This document shows positions 7,978 through 16,581 of a stretch of DNA of 64,000 nt, in pieces. This stretch comes from Catenulispora sp. GP43. Lineage in GTDB: Bacteria > Actinomycetota > Actinomycetes > Streptomycetales > Catenulisporaceae. The number at the start of each line of letters is the position of its first letter. Position 1 is the first letter of the stretch. The notes under the pieces were generated by a model. That model saw nothing but the letters and a program-made list of their open reading frames with translations. It did not search any database and was not told where the DNA came from. The stretch spans positions 1 through 64,000 of the forward strand of contig NZ_JBGCCT010000025.1 of the NCBI RefSeq assembly GCF_041260665.1. Direction: 5' to 3'. A program made the translations under genes and the position numbers.

Positions 7978-10160
7978 GACGTCTTCGCCTCCAGGAGTTG
8001 CGGGATCGCGTTCCGCAAATATAGACGCGCACCCGGCTTGTAGTAGTGGACTCCGTCCCAGCGGTAGGCGCGGCTGGCGGCGATCGCCGGGTCCTGGCAG
8101 AACTGCGAGGGCGGGTACACGGCCCGGACGTGGTGCGCCGGGTCCTGCGCGTAGGCGGCCAGCAGGGTGTTGACGTGCGCGACCCGCGAGTCGTCCCCAC
8201 GCTCCGGCCACAGCCCGCCGGAGCTGCCGCTGATGGGCACCGGCCGGTAGCAGGGCGGCAGCGCGAGGTCGAGCTGCGGCAGGCCGGTGGCCTTCAGGGT
8301 GCTGACGGCGGCGGCCAGCCGGCTGTCGAAGTAGGCGTCCCAGCCGGCGCTGCCGAACGGCAGGTCGGCGCCGTCCACCTGCTCGTCGAACAGGTCCCAG
8401 GCGCCGACCATCATCAGCGCGGTGTCCGCGTGGTCGCGGGCCACCCGGGAGGCCCACTTGGCCGCCGTGTCGCCGCATTCGGCGTCCAGGTCGCGGCGGT
8501 CGCCGGCGCTGCTGGTGATGCGGCCCCCGAGGAAGTCGCAGCCCTCGGTGGTGTCGTCCAGGAGCCGGATGTACTCGGCGGTGTCCGGGGGCCGGTTCAG
8601 GTACAGGGTCATGCCCTGCGAGTCGCCGATCAGGGCCACGCGCGGCGGGTGCGCCGGACGCGGCGGCATCACGGTCGGGTAGGAGGGGGTATCCCCGACC
8701 ACGGCCGTGTGCGGCTGCGGCTGCGGGGCGGCGCCGTGCGGCTCGTCCAGGGCGGCGGCCGGGCTGTTGTCGACGGCGACGGCCCGGACGTCGGCCGGGT
8801 GCGCCGCGGCGGTGGTGACGAGCGTGTCGGTGAGCATCGCCGCCGCCGCGAGCACGGCCAGCGCCGATCCGGCGGTGGCCAGCGGGACGCCGAGTTCGCG
8901 GCGGCCGAAAGCCTCGCGGGCCCGGACCGCGGCCCGGCAGAGGGCGCCGTGGCGGATCGGCGTCTCGACGTAGCGGTAGGTCAGGTCGGCGAGGACCACG
9001 GACACGAGCACGCGCACCAACAGCACGGTCTGCGGCGGCCAGGCCACATCGGCGCCGGGACGGGTGACGTCGAAGATCGGCCAGTGCCACAGATAGAGCG
9101 CATAGGAGCGCTCGCCGAGCCACACGAGCGGCCTGCCGGACAGCAGCCCGGACACCGCGGTGCCGGCCACCAGGGTCCTGATGAGCACGGCGGACGCGAC
9201 GGACACCGCGATCAGGCCGACCGGATACAGCTTCGGCGAGCTGGCCGGCACCGCGACGAAGGCCCACAGGATCCCGGCCAGGGCGAGGAAGGAAGCGGAC
9301 TCCACGGCGATGCGCGCCTGCTGTGCCCTGGGACGCGCCGTCGGAAGCGTCGTCGGACGCACCGTGTGCGACTTCTCGCGAGCGATCTGCACAAGCGCGA
9401 CCACGACACCGATCAGCAGCTCGAAGGCGCGGGTGTCGGTGCCGTAGTAGACCCGGGAGGGATCGCGCCACGGCGAGTAGAGCAGGACGGTCAGGCCCAC
9501 CGAGCACGCGGCCAGCAACGTGGCCCAGCCGACGCCGCACCACAGAGCCCTGAGGCGCGCGGCGTGCTCGCCGGGGCCCGACGACCGGCCGAGCGCCACT
9601 AGCAGGAAGGCCGGCCAGACGACGTAGAACTGCTCCTCCACGGCCAGCGACCACAGGTGCAGCAGCAGGCTCGGCCGACCGGTGCCGCCGAAGTAGGACT
9701 GGCCCTTGGCCACGAACCACCAGTTGGTCACATAGAACAGCGAGGCGGTGGCGTCGCCGCGCAGGCCCGCGGCCTCGCCCGGCAGCCACAGCACCACATA
9801 GGCGCAGACCCCGGCCAGCACGACGAACAACGCCGGCAGCAGGCGGCGCGCGCGACGGAGGTAGAACCGGCGCAGAGCCACGGCGCCGGTCGCGAGATAC
9901 TCGCGGGCCAGCAGTCCGGTGATGAGGTAGCCGGACAGGACGAAGAAGACGTCCACGCCGAGGAAGCCGCCGCGGACGCGGGACAGGCCGGCGTGGTACA
10001 GGAGCACAGCGGCGACGGCCAGGGCGCGCAGGCCATCGAGGGCGGGGATGCGGGCGGAGTGCGTCGGTTCCGGTTCCGGCTGGTCCTCCCCCCACTCGGG
10101 CGCGTCTTCACGTTCGAGACGATGACGCGGCAGCGGCCACGCCCCCTCATCAGGCTCCAT
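7974..10160 (-). CDS. OafA/YrhL-type acyltransferase with C-terminal SGNH domain
   Basis: 728-residue integral membrane O-acyltransferase. The acyltransferase-3 domain (about residues 35-420) starts with the signature RIPALDGLRALAV and the catalytic-histidine region LLYHAG, followed by GGFLGVDVFFVLSGYLIT and about ten hydrophobic segments. A variable linker leads to an extracytoplasmic SGNH domain with ALIGDSQGMTLYL (block I, Ser) and DGVHYYKPG (catalytic Asp/His). Such proteins acetylate cell-wall polymers or exopolysaccharide. The GNAT gene overlaps its 3' end, and a GT2 glycosyltransferase is upstream on the same strand, which fits a glycan-modification role. Confidence 0.9.
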   Translation of the reverse strand: MEPDEGAWPLPRHRLEREDAPEWGEDQPEPEPTHSARIPALDGLRALAVAAVLLYHAGLSRVRGGFLGVDVFFVLSGYLITGLLAREYLATGAVALRRFYLRRARRLLPALFVVLAGVCAYVVLWLPGEAAGLRGDATASLFYVTNWWFVAKGQSYFGGTGRPSLLLHLWSLAVEEQFYVVWPAFLLVALGRSSGPGEHAARLRALWCGVGWATLLAACSVGLTVLLYSPWRDPSRVYYGTDTRAFELLIGVVVALVQIAREKSHTVRPTTLPTARPRAQQARIAVESASFLALAGILWAFVAVPASSPKLYPVGLIAVSVASAVLIRTLVAGTAVSGLLSGRPLVWLGERSYALYLWHWPIFDVTRPGADVAWPPQTVLLVRVLVSVVLADLTYRYVETPIRHGALCRAAVRAREAFGRRELGVPLATAGSALAVLAAAAMLTDTLVTTAAAHPADVRAVAVDNSPAAALDEPHGAAPQPQPHTAVVGDTPSYPTVMPPRPAHPPRVALIGDSQGMTLYLNRPPDTAEYIRLLDDTTEGCDFLGGRITSSAGDRRDLDAECGDTAAKWASRVARDHADTALMMVGAWDLFDEQVDGADLPFGSAGWDAYFDSRLAAAVSTLKATGLPQLDLALPPCYRPVPISGSSGGLWPERGDDSRVAHVNTLLAAYAQDPAHHVRAVYPPSQFCQDPAIAASRAYRWDGVHYYKPGARLYLRNAIPQLLEAKTS

Positions 10161-10259
10161 AGGTCACCTTATGCACCCATTGTCCATCGGCCTTAACGCG
10201 CCAAGGGAGGACTGCGGAGCCGAATCACCCGTCCAGCGCAGGAGAGGCTTTAAGGATGC

Positions 10260-10269
10260 TTATATGAGG
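10260..10269 (+). repeat. Left copy of 10-bp inverted repeat TTATATGAGG
   Basis: TTATATGAGG here and CCTCATATAA at 11984-11993 form an inverted pair enclosing the GT2 and recombinase genes; an AAGG-containing stretch lies outside both copies. AT-rich 10-mers are rare in this DNA, so a mobile-element edge is possible, but chance is not excluded. Confidence 0.35.
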
Positions 10270-11042
10270 CTCACTTCTTTGCGGAACCTGCTCCGCAGCG
10301 CCTGATACCGCTGGTCCGCGCCGGGGACTTCGGCATAGTGCGCCGCGTGATGCGTCTCAGCCCACGCATACAGCGGGTGGTCCCGCTCCCCGGCCGCGTG
10401 GACCGCGGCGAGGGTGCCGCGCCCGCGGTGGATGACATGGCCGTCGGCGGTGAAAGGGAACGCGGCCGTCTGGATACCCTGCCGCGCGGCGGAGGCCAGC
10501 AGGTCGGACGAGGGGTCGCCGCCGTCGGTGAACGGCCCGACCGATCCGCGCCAGACCACCGCCGGGTCGATGAGCAGGGAGAACAGGCCGAAGCGGCCGT
10601 CGGCGTGCCACCGGTCGTGCTGCGGCTCGCCGACCAGGGCCGCCGCGTGCTCGCGCGCGGTGCCGACGGCGGCGGACAGCACGTCGGGGCGGGTGGCCAC
10701 GACGTCGGAGTCCAGGACCCAGACCCACTCCGGATGCGGGCCCGGCCGGGCGGCGAGGTGGGAGATGCCCTGGTTGAGGCCGGGGCCGTGCTGGCGGTTG
10801 CCGTCGTTGGCGAGCAGGGTGCACACCCCGGCGCGCGCCGCCTCGGCGAGGTACTGCGCCGATCCGTCGCCGGAGCCGTTGTCCACGACCACGATCTCCA
10901 GGTCGGGCCAGGCCACGATGGTGCGCAGCGACCACAGCAGGAAGGCGGTCAGCTCGCGGGTGTTGTACGAGACCGTCACGACCGCGACGCGGCCGGCGGC
11001 CACCGTCGGGGCCCGCGGCCACCACACTGGTTCAGCCGTCAC
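10260..11042 (-). CDS. Family 2 glycosyltransferase
   Basis: 260-residue GT-A fold glycosyltransferase. It has the nucleotide-sugar start strand AVVTVSYNTRE, the acidic VVDNGSGDGS motif, the LNQGI segment and the metal-binding DxD in VWVLDSDVV. There is no signal peptide or membrane anchor. The donor and acceptor are unknown; it lies 99 bp upstream of the acyltransferase on the same strand and could work on the same glycan. The stop codon lies in an AT-rich 10-mer (TTATATGAGG) that recurs inverted at 11984-11993, beyond the degenerate recombinase. Confidence 0.85.
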   Translation of the reverse strand: MTAEPVWWPRAPTVAAGRVAVVTVSYNTRELTAFLLWSLRTIVAWPDLEIVVVDNGSGDGSAQYLAEAARAGVCTLLANDGNRQHGPGLNQGISHLAARPGPHPEWVWVLDSDVVATRPDVLSAAVGTAREHAAALVGEPQHDRWHADGRFGLFSLLIDPAVVWRGSVGPFTDGGDPSSDLLASAARQGIQTAAFPFTADGHVIHRGRGTLAAVHAAGERDHPLYAWAETHHAAHYAEVPGADQRYQALRSRFRKEVSLI

Positions 11043-11074
11043 CCGCAGCAGCCTGGCACGCGGTGCTCGGCGCG

Positions 11075-11902
11075 TCAGCTGGATTCCCGGCGCAGCTGGC
11101 GCAGGGTCCAGCCCCGGCCGGTGGCGTCAAGGCCCTGTGTCGCGGCCGTGAACAGCTCCGCGGCGCGGCGGTAGGACAGGCGTCCGCGGCCGGTCACCGC
11201 GCACCGGTCGCTGGCCGGGGTGTCGGCCGGCGCACGCCGGTCGGTGAGGAACAGGGGTCCGGAGGGGCGGCCCGCGGCGAGGATCGCCAGCAGGGCTCCG
11301 GTCGCGGCCCGCCAGTGCAGTGGTTCGCCGGCCAGGCGCGGGTGGGTGCGGCGGCGGTTCGGGTCGAGGTCGTGGACGTCGAGGGCGAGGATGCGTTCGA
11401 TGCCGCCGCCGCTGTCGTAGACGGCGTGCCACAGTGCCTGCTCGCGCAGCGGTACGGGGAGGCGGAGGACGGCGCGGGCCTGGTCGTCGGTCAGCGGTTC
11501 GACGCCCGGGGCGGTCGCGGCGCGCCGGCGGATCGCGGCCGTGGGGTCGCAGGTCACCCATTCGCGGGCCCGCCACCAGGACAGGGCGCTGCGCAGGATC
11601 GCCAGTTCGCGGTTCGCGGTGCGGGCGCCGACCGCCGCTTCGCGGGCTGCGAATCCGGCTTCCAGGCGGGACGGCGCGGAGGCGCTGTCGAGCAGGGCGA
11701 GCGGGACCACGGGTGCCGGCGCGCCGCGACGGGCCGCGCCGACCGGGGAGGGCCGGTCGACCAGCATCCAGGCCCAGGTGGTCAGCGCGATCCGGTACAC
11801 CCGCTGCGAGGCGGCGCTCAGGCCCGCCGAGGCCAGGAACCGCTCGACCGCGACCGCGTATTCGACGGGAGGTGCGAATTCCGGAGCTACCGCAGTAAAC
11901 AC
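11075..11902 (-). pseudogene. Tyrosine recombinase (XerC/D-like integrase), C-terminally truncated
   Basis: 275-residue remnant of a phage-integrase-family protein. The N-terminal SAM-like core-binding domain is visible (VERFLASAGLSAASQRVYRI, then NRELAILRSALSWWRAREWV), as is the start of the catalytic domain (PLTDDQARAVLRL, RILALDVHDLD). Catalytic features are broken: the box I region reads DSGGGIERILAL without the usual Arg context, the box II end reads GWTLRQLRRESS instead of a QLRHS-type HxxR motif, and the protein stops there, about 50 residues before the expected nucleophilic Tyr. It should be inactive. The GTG start lies inside one arm of a 13-bp inverted repeat. Confidence 0.75.
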
Positions 11903-11974
11903 TGTCCTGTCCCCTCCCTGCGATTCTTTTCTAGGAAGTGTAATACAGCAGGTTAGGCGGGGTGTTTACTGCGG
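11890..11974. repeat. 13-bp perfect inverted repeat at the recombinase start
   Basis: CCGCAGTAAACAC (11890-11902) and GTGTTTACTGCGG (11962-11974) are perfect reverse complements 59 bp apart. The left arm encodes the first codons of the recombinase (GTG TTT ACT GCG). It may be a recombinase-binding or attachment remnant, or an inverted duplication. Confidence 0.65.
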
Positions 11975-11983
11975 CAGACGGCA

Positions 11984-11993
11984 CCTCATATAA
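11984..11993 (-). repeat. Right copy of 10-bp inverted repeat TTATATGAGG
   Basis: CCTCATATAA on the plus strand, the inverted partner of 10260-10269. It lies 17 bp outside the 13-bp inverted repeat, in the AT-rich promoter region of the MFS gene. Confidence 0.35.
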
Positions 11994-12051
11994 CCTTTAG
12001 GCAAAGAGACTCAACTTGGTCGCAGAAAACTCTTGAGCGGCCGCGGGCGAA

Positions 12052-13359
12052 GTGGCCACGCTCCGTGCTGTGTCTCGAATGTTCTCCGCGTTGGCGGACA
12101 AGGATTTCCGCTGGTTCTTCACCGGCTACCTGACCTCCAAGCTCGGCAGCGCCATGGCCCCGGTGGCCATCGCGTTCGCCGTCCTGCACACCGGCGTGGG
12201 GCCGGGCGGGCTGGGGTGGGTGATGGCCGCGCGCATCGTGCCGGTGGTGCTGCTCCTGCTGCTCGGCGGGGTTTTCGCCGACCGGCTCGGCGGGCGGCGG
12301 GTGATGATCGCCTCGGACCTGCTGCGCTGCGCGGCGCAGGCCGCGTTCGGCCTGCTGGTGCTCACCGGGCACGCCACGCTCACCGCGATGATCGTGGCGT
12401 CGGTGCTGTCCGGCGTCGGCGAGGGCGTCTTCAGTCCGTCGCTGCAGGCGCTGATCCCGCGGCTGATCCCGGCCGGGCCGCGCGGCGACGCCAACGCGCT
12501 GCTCAGCGTGGCCGTGTCCGGGGCGGGGGTGGCCGGGCCGGCGCTCGGCGGGATGATCGCGGCGGTCTTCGGCGGGGCCACGGGGCCGGCGTCGGTGTTG
12601 TTCTTCGACAGCGCCAGCTATGCGGTGAGCATCGTGGTGCTGCTGCGGCTGGCGCACGTGCCGCAGCCCGAGCCCGGCGAGGGGTCCACGATCATCAGGG
12701 ACCTGCGGGAGGGCTGGGACGAGTTCCGCTCCCGGACCTGGCTGTGGCTGACGACGGTGCAGTTCGGGTTCTTCAATGCGCTGGTGTGGGCGCCGTACCT
12801 GGTGCTGGGGCCGGTGGTGGCCGAGCACCGGCTGAGCGGGGCCGGCGCGTGGGGGCTGGTGCTGGCCTCGAACAGCGCCGGGGCGATCCTGGGCGGGCTG
12901 GCGCTGCTGGGGCGCAGGCCGAGGCGGCCGTTCCTGGTCTCGCTGGTCGCCGCGTTCGGGTACGTGTTCACCCCGGCGCTGCTGGCCAGCAGCCTGCCGC
13001 TGCCGTTCGTGTGCGCCGCGGCGGCGGTCACCGGCGTCGGCGGCGCGGTCGGGTCGGCGCTGGACACCACGGTGATGCAGCAGCGGGTGCCGGTCGAGGT
13101 GCTGGGCCGGATCACGGCGTACCAGACGCTCGGCGCGTTCGCGCTCGGGCCGCTGGGCCTGGTGATCGCAGGGCCCTTGGGCTCGGCGTTCGGGGTGGCG
13201 GCGTTCCTGGCGTTCGGGGCGGTGTTCCAGTTCGCGACGGTCGCGCTGATCCTCGCTGTGCCCGCTGTGAGGCGTCTTGACCTGGAAGATACCGACTTGT
13301 CGGAACCCTCCGCTACGGTGGTCGAAACAGTGATCGAACCCTCACCATCAGGAGGCTGA
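12052..13359 (+). CDS. MFS exporter (EntS/MFS_3 type)
   Basis: 435-residue inner-membrane drug/metabolite exporter with about 12 hydrophobic segments and the MFS loop motif GGVFADRLGGRR between segments 2 and 3. The family exports siderophores, macrolides and other small molecules by proton antiport. The GTG at 12052 is used; an ATG 27 bases downstream (MFSALADKDF) is a good alternative because homologues start there. Its stop codon overlaps the ribosome-binding site of the next gene (CAGGAGGCTGACCATG), so it is co-translated with the repeat protein and probably the FxLD-type methyltransferase, which suggests export of a modified peptide. Confidence 0.88.
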   Translation: MATLRAVSRMFSALADKDFRWFFTGYLTSKLGSAMAPVAIAFAVLHTGVGPGGLGWVMAARIVPVVLLLLLGGVFADRLGGRRVMIASDLLRCAAQAAFGLLVLTGHATLTAMIVASVLSGVGEGVFSPSLQALIPRLIPAGPRGDANALLSVAVSGAGVAGPALGGMIAAVFGGATGPASVLFFDSASYAVSIVVLLRLAHVPQPEPGEGSTIIRDLREGWDEFRSRTWLWLTTVQFGFFNALVWAPYLVLGPVVAEHRLSGAGAWGLVLASNSAGAILGGLALLGRRPRRPFLVSLVAAFGYVFTPALLASSLPLPFVCAAAAVTGVGGAVGSALDTTVMQQRVPVEVLGRITAYQTLGAFALGPLGLVIAGPLGSAFGVAAFLAFGAVFQFATVALILAVPAVRRLDLEDTDLSEPSATVVETVIEPSPSGG

Positions 13360-13361
13360 CC

Positions 13362-14042
13362 ATGACCGCCGCCCGCACCACCGCTGCCGCCGCCGCCGCT
13401 GAAGGCTGGATCAGACACCCCGACCAGGTCCGCCGCCGAGCCGGCCGAGCGATCTGGGACGCGGCCGAATCCGAGCCGGACCCGCTGGCCGCCATCGACG
13501 CCGCCCGCCGCCTGGCCGCCGACCTCGTGGACCGCCTGGCCCGCACCGCCCCCGAAGGCGACCATCTGGCCACCTGCCTGGCGCACGCTCGCGGCCCCGA
13601 TCCGGGCCCGGCGGACCTCAGCCTGACCGCCGACCCCGGCCTGACCGCGAACCCCAGCCTGACCGCGAACCCCGGCCTGTCGGCAGACCCGGGCCTGGCG
13701 GCGGACCTGGCCCTGACCCGCCGCGGCCGCCGCTGCCGCACCGACCGCGAAGGCGCCGGCACCACCTTCGGCGGCCTGCTGGTCCTCGGCGCCCTCACCG
13801 GCGCGCCGATCGGCCTGCTGCTGCGCAGCTGCCGCGACCCCCGCCACACGGCCGGCGGCCACGAGTCCACGCTGCGCGGCTGGGTGCTCCGCGACCGGCA
13901 CGCGCACCCCCTGAGCCGAGGCGCCGTCCGGACCATCGCGCACGCCGGCCGCCGACCCCATCCCGCGCTGCCGCGGCACCCGGAGGAGGGAACACAGTAT
14001 GAAAAGGCTTACTCGCTCTACGCCGAGGGGGAAGAAGGCTGA
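13362..14042 (+). CDS. Unknown protein with hexapeptide repeats
   Basis: 226-residue protein that I do not recognise. Start ATG 13362 has an excellent ribosome-binding site (AGGAGG, 13350-13355) and strongly GC-biased third positions support coding. The N-terminal third is helical and charged (WIRHPDQVRRRAGRAIWDAA). Residues about 85-118 are a tandem array of hexapeptides, each like GLTADP or SLTANP, about six copies. The C-terminal part has a short hydrophobic segment (FGGLLVLGALTGAPIGLLL) followed by basic sequence. It lies two bases after an exporter gene and just before an FxLD-system methyltransferase. A substrate, maturation or immunity role is possible but not shown. Confidence 0.6.
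   Translation: MTAARTTAAAAAAEGWIRHPDQVRRRAGRAIWDAAESEPDPLAAIDAARRLAADLVDRLARTAPEGDHLATCLAHARGPDPGPADLSLTADPGLTANPSLTANPGLSADPGLAADLALTRRGRRCRTDREGAGTTFGGLLVLGALTGAPIGLLLRSCRDPRHTAGGHESTLRGWVLRDRHAHPLSRGAVRTIAHAGRRPHPALPRHPEEGTQYEKAYSLYAEGEEG
13616..13718. repeat. 18-bp tandem repeat in the unknown protein gene
   Basis: Roughly six imperfect copies of an 18-bp unit (around CTGACCGCGAACCCCGGC) encode the GLTADP/NP hexapeptides. Neighbouring copies differ by only a few bases, pointing to recent slippage. Confidence 0.75.
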
Positions 14043-14060
14043 TGCGAGGAGGTGGCCTTG

Positions 14061-15398
14061 GTGGCGACGGCCGACCCGGACCGGACCGGGGGTGAGGACG
14101 AACGGGATGGTGACGCGCGCGGCCGCCGGCCAAAGCGCCGCCGCTTCCTCCCCCACCGCGCCCCCGACGACGCCCAGGCCGCCGCCTTCCGCGACTCCCT
14201 CGCCGACCGCCTCGTGGCCGAGGGCGCCGTCACCACGCCCGAGGTCGCGGCCGCCGTACGTGCCGTGCCGCGGCACACCTTCACGCCGGGGCTGTCACTG
14301 GAGCAGGCGTACGCGAACCAGGTCGTGTTCGTGAAGCGCGACCGGTTCGGGGTGCCGACGAGTTCGGTGAGCGCGCCGGACATTCAGGCGATCATGCTGG
14401 AGCAGGCCGGGATCCGGCCCGGTATGCGGGTGCTGGAGATCGGGTCGGGCGGATACAACGCCGCGCTCATGGCCGAGCTCGCCGGGGCCGGCGGGGAGGT
14501 GACGACCGTTGACATCGATCCGGCGGTGACCGAGCGCGCGCGGCGCTGTCTGGACGAGGCCGGCTACGCCGATGTGCGCGTGGTGACCGCCGATGCCGAG
14601 GCCGGGGTGGCCGCCGGTGCGCCGTACGACCGCATCGTGGTGACGGTCGAGGCCTGGGATCTGCCGCCGGCCTGGGCCCGGCAGCTGACGCCGCGCGGGC
14701 GCCTCGTCGTGCCGCTGCTGCTGCACGGCATGACCCGCTCCATCGCCTTCGACCGCGAGGGCGACCGCCTGATCAGCCGTTCCACGCAGCTGTGCGGCTT
14801 CGTCAAGATGCAGGGCATCGGCAGCCACGCCGAGAAAGGGCTCACGCTCAACGACGGCGACCTCGTCATCGACGCCGACGACCTGCGGGCGATCCCCGAG
14901 GCCGCACGGATCGAGGCGCATCTGCGGACCCCGCGCGCCGAGCGCTGGTCCGGCGTCCGAGTGTGGCGCTGGGAGCCGTGGGACACCCTGCCGCTCTGGC
15001 TCGCCACCGCCTTCCCCGGCTACTGCCAGCTCACGGTCCTCGTTCCGGGAGCGCCGGCTGTCCCGGGCGCGCCGGGCGCCCCCGGCACCGAACCCCTGGA
15101 GCCGGCGCTGGCCGCCGCCACGCCCGCGGTCGCCACGGCCACCGGTTTCGCGCACCTCATCGCGCGCCCGCGCCCCGACGGCCGCATCGAACTCGGGGCG
15201 CACGCCTTCGGGCCGGACGCCGCCGACCTCGCCGCCGCGCTGGCCGCCGAGATCACCGCGTGGAACGACGAACAGCGCCTCGGCTCCGGACCGGTGATCA
15301 CCGCCTGGCCGGCCGGCGCCCCGGAACCGCGAGCCGACCTGCTCGTCGCCAGGAAGCACGTCCGGCTGGCCGTGGACTGGCCGCCCGCATCGAGATGA
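14061..15398 (+). CDS. FxLD-system methyltransferase (protein-isoaspartate MT-like)
   Basis: 445-residue SAM-dependent O-methyltransferase related to protein-L-isoaspartate methyltransferase, of the group tied to FxLD-type lanthipeptides and other peptides modified at Asp. Visible are the PIMT entry region (VPRHTFTPGLSLEQAYANQV), SAM motif I RVLEIGSGGYNAALMAELAG, motif II VTTVDIDPAV, GAPYDRIVVTV and the long C-terminal half typical of the group (WEPWDTLPLWLAT, ending ARKHVRLAVDWP). The start is taken as GTG 14061, 8 bases after AGGAGG; a GTG at 14052 is in the same frame. No lanthionine synthetase or FxLD precursor is seen here, so the substrate is open; the preceding repeat protein and exporter are the natural candidates for a linked system. 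Confidence 0.82.
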   Translation: MATADPDRTGGEDERDGDARGRRPKRRRFLPHRAPDDAQAAAFRDSLADRLVAEGAVTTPEVAAAVRAVPRHTFTPGLSLEQAYANQVVFVKRDRFGVPTSSVSAPDIQAIMLEQAGIRPGMRVLEIGSGGYNAALMAELAGAGGEVTTVDIDPAVTERARRCLDEAGYADVRVVTADAEAGVAAGAPYDRIVVTVEAWDLPPAWARQLTPRGRLVVPLLLHGMTRSIAFDREGDRLISRSTQLCGFVKMQGIGSHAEKGLTLNDGDLVIDADDLRAIPEAARIEAHLRTPRAERWSGVRVWRWEPWDTLPLWLATAFPGYCQLTVLVPGAPAVPGAPGAPGTEPLEPALAAATPAVATATGFAHLIARPRPDGRIELGAHAFGPDAADLAAALAAEITAWNDEQRLGSGPVITAWPAGAPEPRADLLVARKHVRLAVDWPPASR

Positions 15399-15462
15399 GG
15401 CAAATCGGGTAAAGGGAAATCGTCGCTCTGTGCGAAGCACCGACGGGGAGGAAGACCGACCC

Positions 15463-16566
15463 ATGCGACCCTCGACTCGATCCCGATTCCGAACTCGATC
15501 CCGAACCGGCACTGGCTCCGGCTCTGGCACCGGCACCGGCACCGGCACCGGCAGCCGCCGCAACGCATGCACCCGCGCCACCGCGCTGCTCTGCTGCGCC
15601 GCGGCCCTCGGCCTTTCCGCCGCCTGCGGCACCAGCCACAAAAAGCCCGCGGCCTCCCCGACCGGTACCACACCGACCGCCCCACCGGCCGTCTCCTCCG
15701 CCGGCGACGTCTCGCCCCTCACCGGCCTGCCGGGAGCAGCCGGGAAGATCCTGGCCGTCAAGATCGACAACATCGTCTACGCGCGCCCGCAGACCGGCCT
15801 GGCCTCCGCCGACGTCGTCTACGCCATCGAAGTCGAGGGCGGCCTGTCCCGCTTCCTGGCCATATACGACGCCAACCACCTCCCGGCCGGCGGCAAGATC
15901 GGACCGGTGCGCAGCGCCCGCGAGAGCGACCTGCCGATCCTCGAGCAGTACGGCAAGGTCGACTTCGCCTACTCCGGCGCCCTCAGCCTGTTCCTGCCGG
16001 TGCTGGCCTCCGCGAACGTCTTCAACGCCAGTCCCGACCAGGACGGCGCCGCCTTCTCGCGCGACGACTCGCGCATCGCCCCGTACAACGAGTACCTGAA
16101 CCCGACCAAGGTGCTGACCGACTTCCCGAACACCGCCGCCGCAAAGGACGTCGGATTCCGCTTCGGCGACGCCCCGGCCGGCGGCGTGCCGACCGCGACC
16201 GCCACCGCGCGCATGCCCGCGGCGTCCTTCACCTTCACCTGGGACGCGGGCAAGGGCGAGTACCTGATCGCCATGGACGGCAAGGCCGCCTCCACCACCG
16301 ACGGCGGTCCGCTCGGCGCGCCGACCATCGTGCTGCAGAAGGTCGCCGAGACCACCTCGCCGCGCGGCTTCCACGACGTGCCCGACCAACTCTCGCCCTA
16401 CGCCCCGACCGTCGGCACCGGCCAGGCCGTGGTGCTGCGCGACGGCGACTCCTACACCGGCACCTGGTCCCGGCCGACCGACGCCGACCCGACCAGCTTC
16501 ACCTTCGACGGCCGGCCGATGACCTTCCACCCCGGCCAGGTGTGGATCGTGCTCACTCCGCAGTAG
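15463..16566 (+). CDS. DUF3048-domain lipoprotein (YerB-like)
   Basis: 367-residue secreted lipoprotein. An odd N-region of Arg/Ser followed by about eight Gly-Thr/Ser pairs precedes the hydrophobic stretch and lipobox LSAAC (lipidated Cys55). The mature part has the DUF3048 N-terminal domain (SPLTGLPG, AVKIDNIVYARPQTGLASAD, GPVRSARESDL) and C-terminal domain (FHPGQVWIVLTPQ). Function of the family is unknown, probably at the cell envelope. ATG 15463 follows GGGGAGGAAG; it is 64 bp after the methyltransferase on the same strand. Confidence 0.88.
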   Translation: MRPSTRSRFRTRSRTGTGSGSGTGTGTGTGSRRNACTRATALLCCAAALGLSAACGTSHKKPAASPTGTTPTAPPAVSSAGDVSPLTGLPGAAGKILAVKIDNIVYARPQTGLASADVVYAIEVEGGLSRFLAIYDANHLPAGGKIGPVRSARESDLPILEQYGKVDFAYSGALSLFLPVLASANVFNASPDQDGAAFSRDDSRIAPYNEYLNPTKVLTDFPNTAAAKDVGFRFGDAPAGGVPTATATARMPAASFTFTWDAGKGEYLIAMDGKAASTTDGGPLGAPTIVLQKVAETTSPRGFHDVPDQLSPYAPTVGTGQAVVLRDGDSYTGTWSRPTDADPTSFTFDGRPMTFHPGQVWIVLTPQ

Positions 16567-16581
16567 CCGGCGGCGAGCGCA

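Noticed and set aside
13616-13718. Hexapeptide array as an aspartimide (imiditide) core
   Set aside because: The repeated Asp/Asn is followed by Pro, which has no amide NH, so succinimide cannot form there; at most a different residue could be modified.
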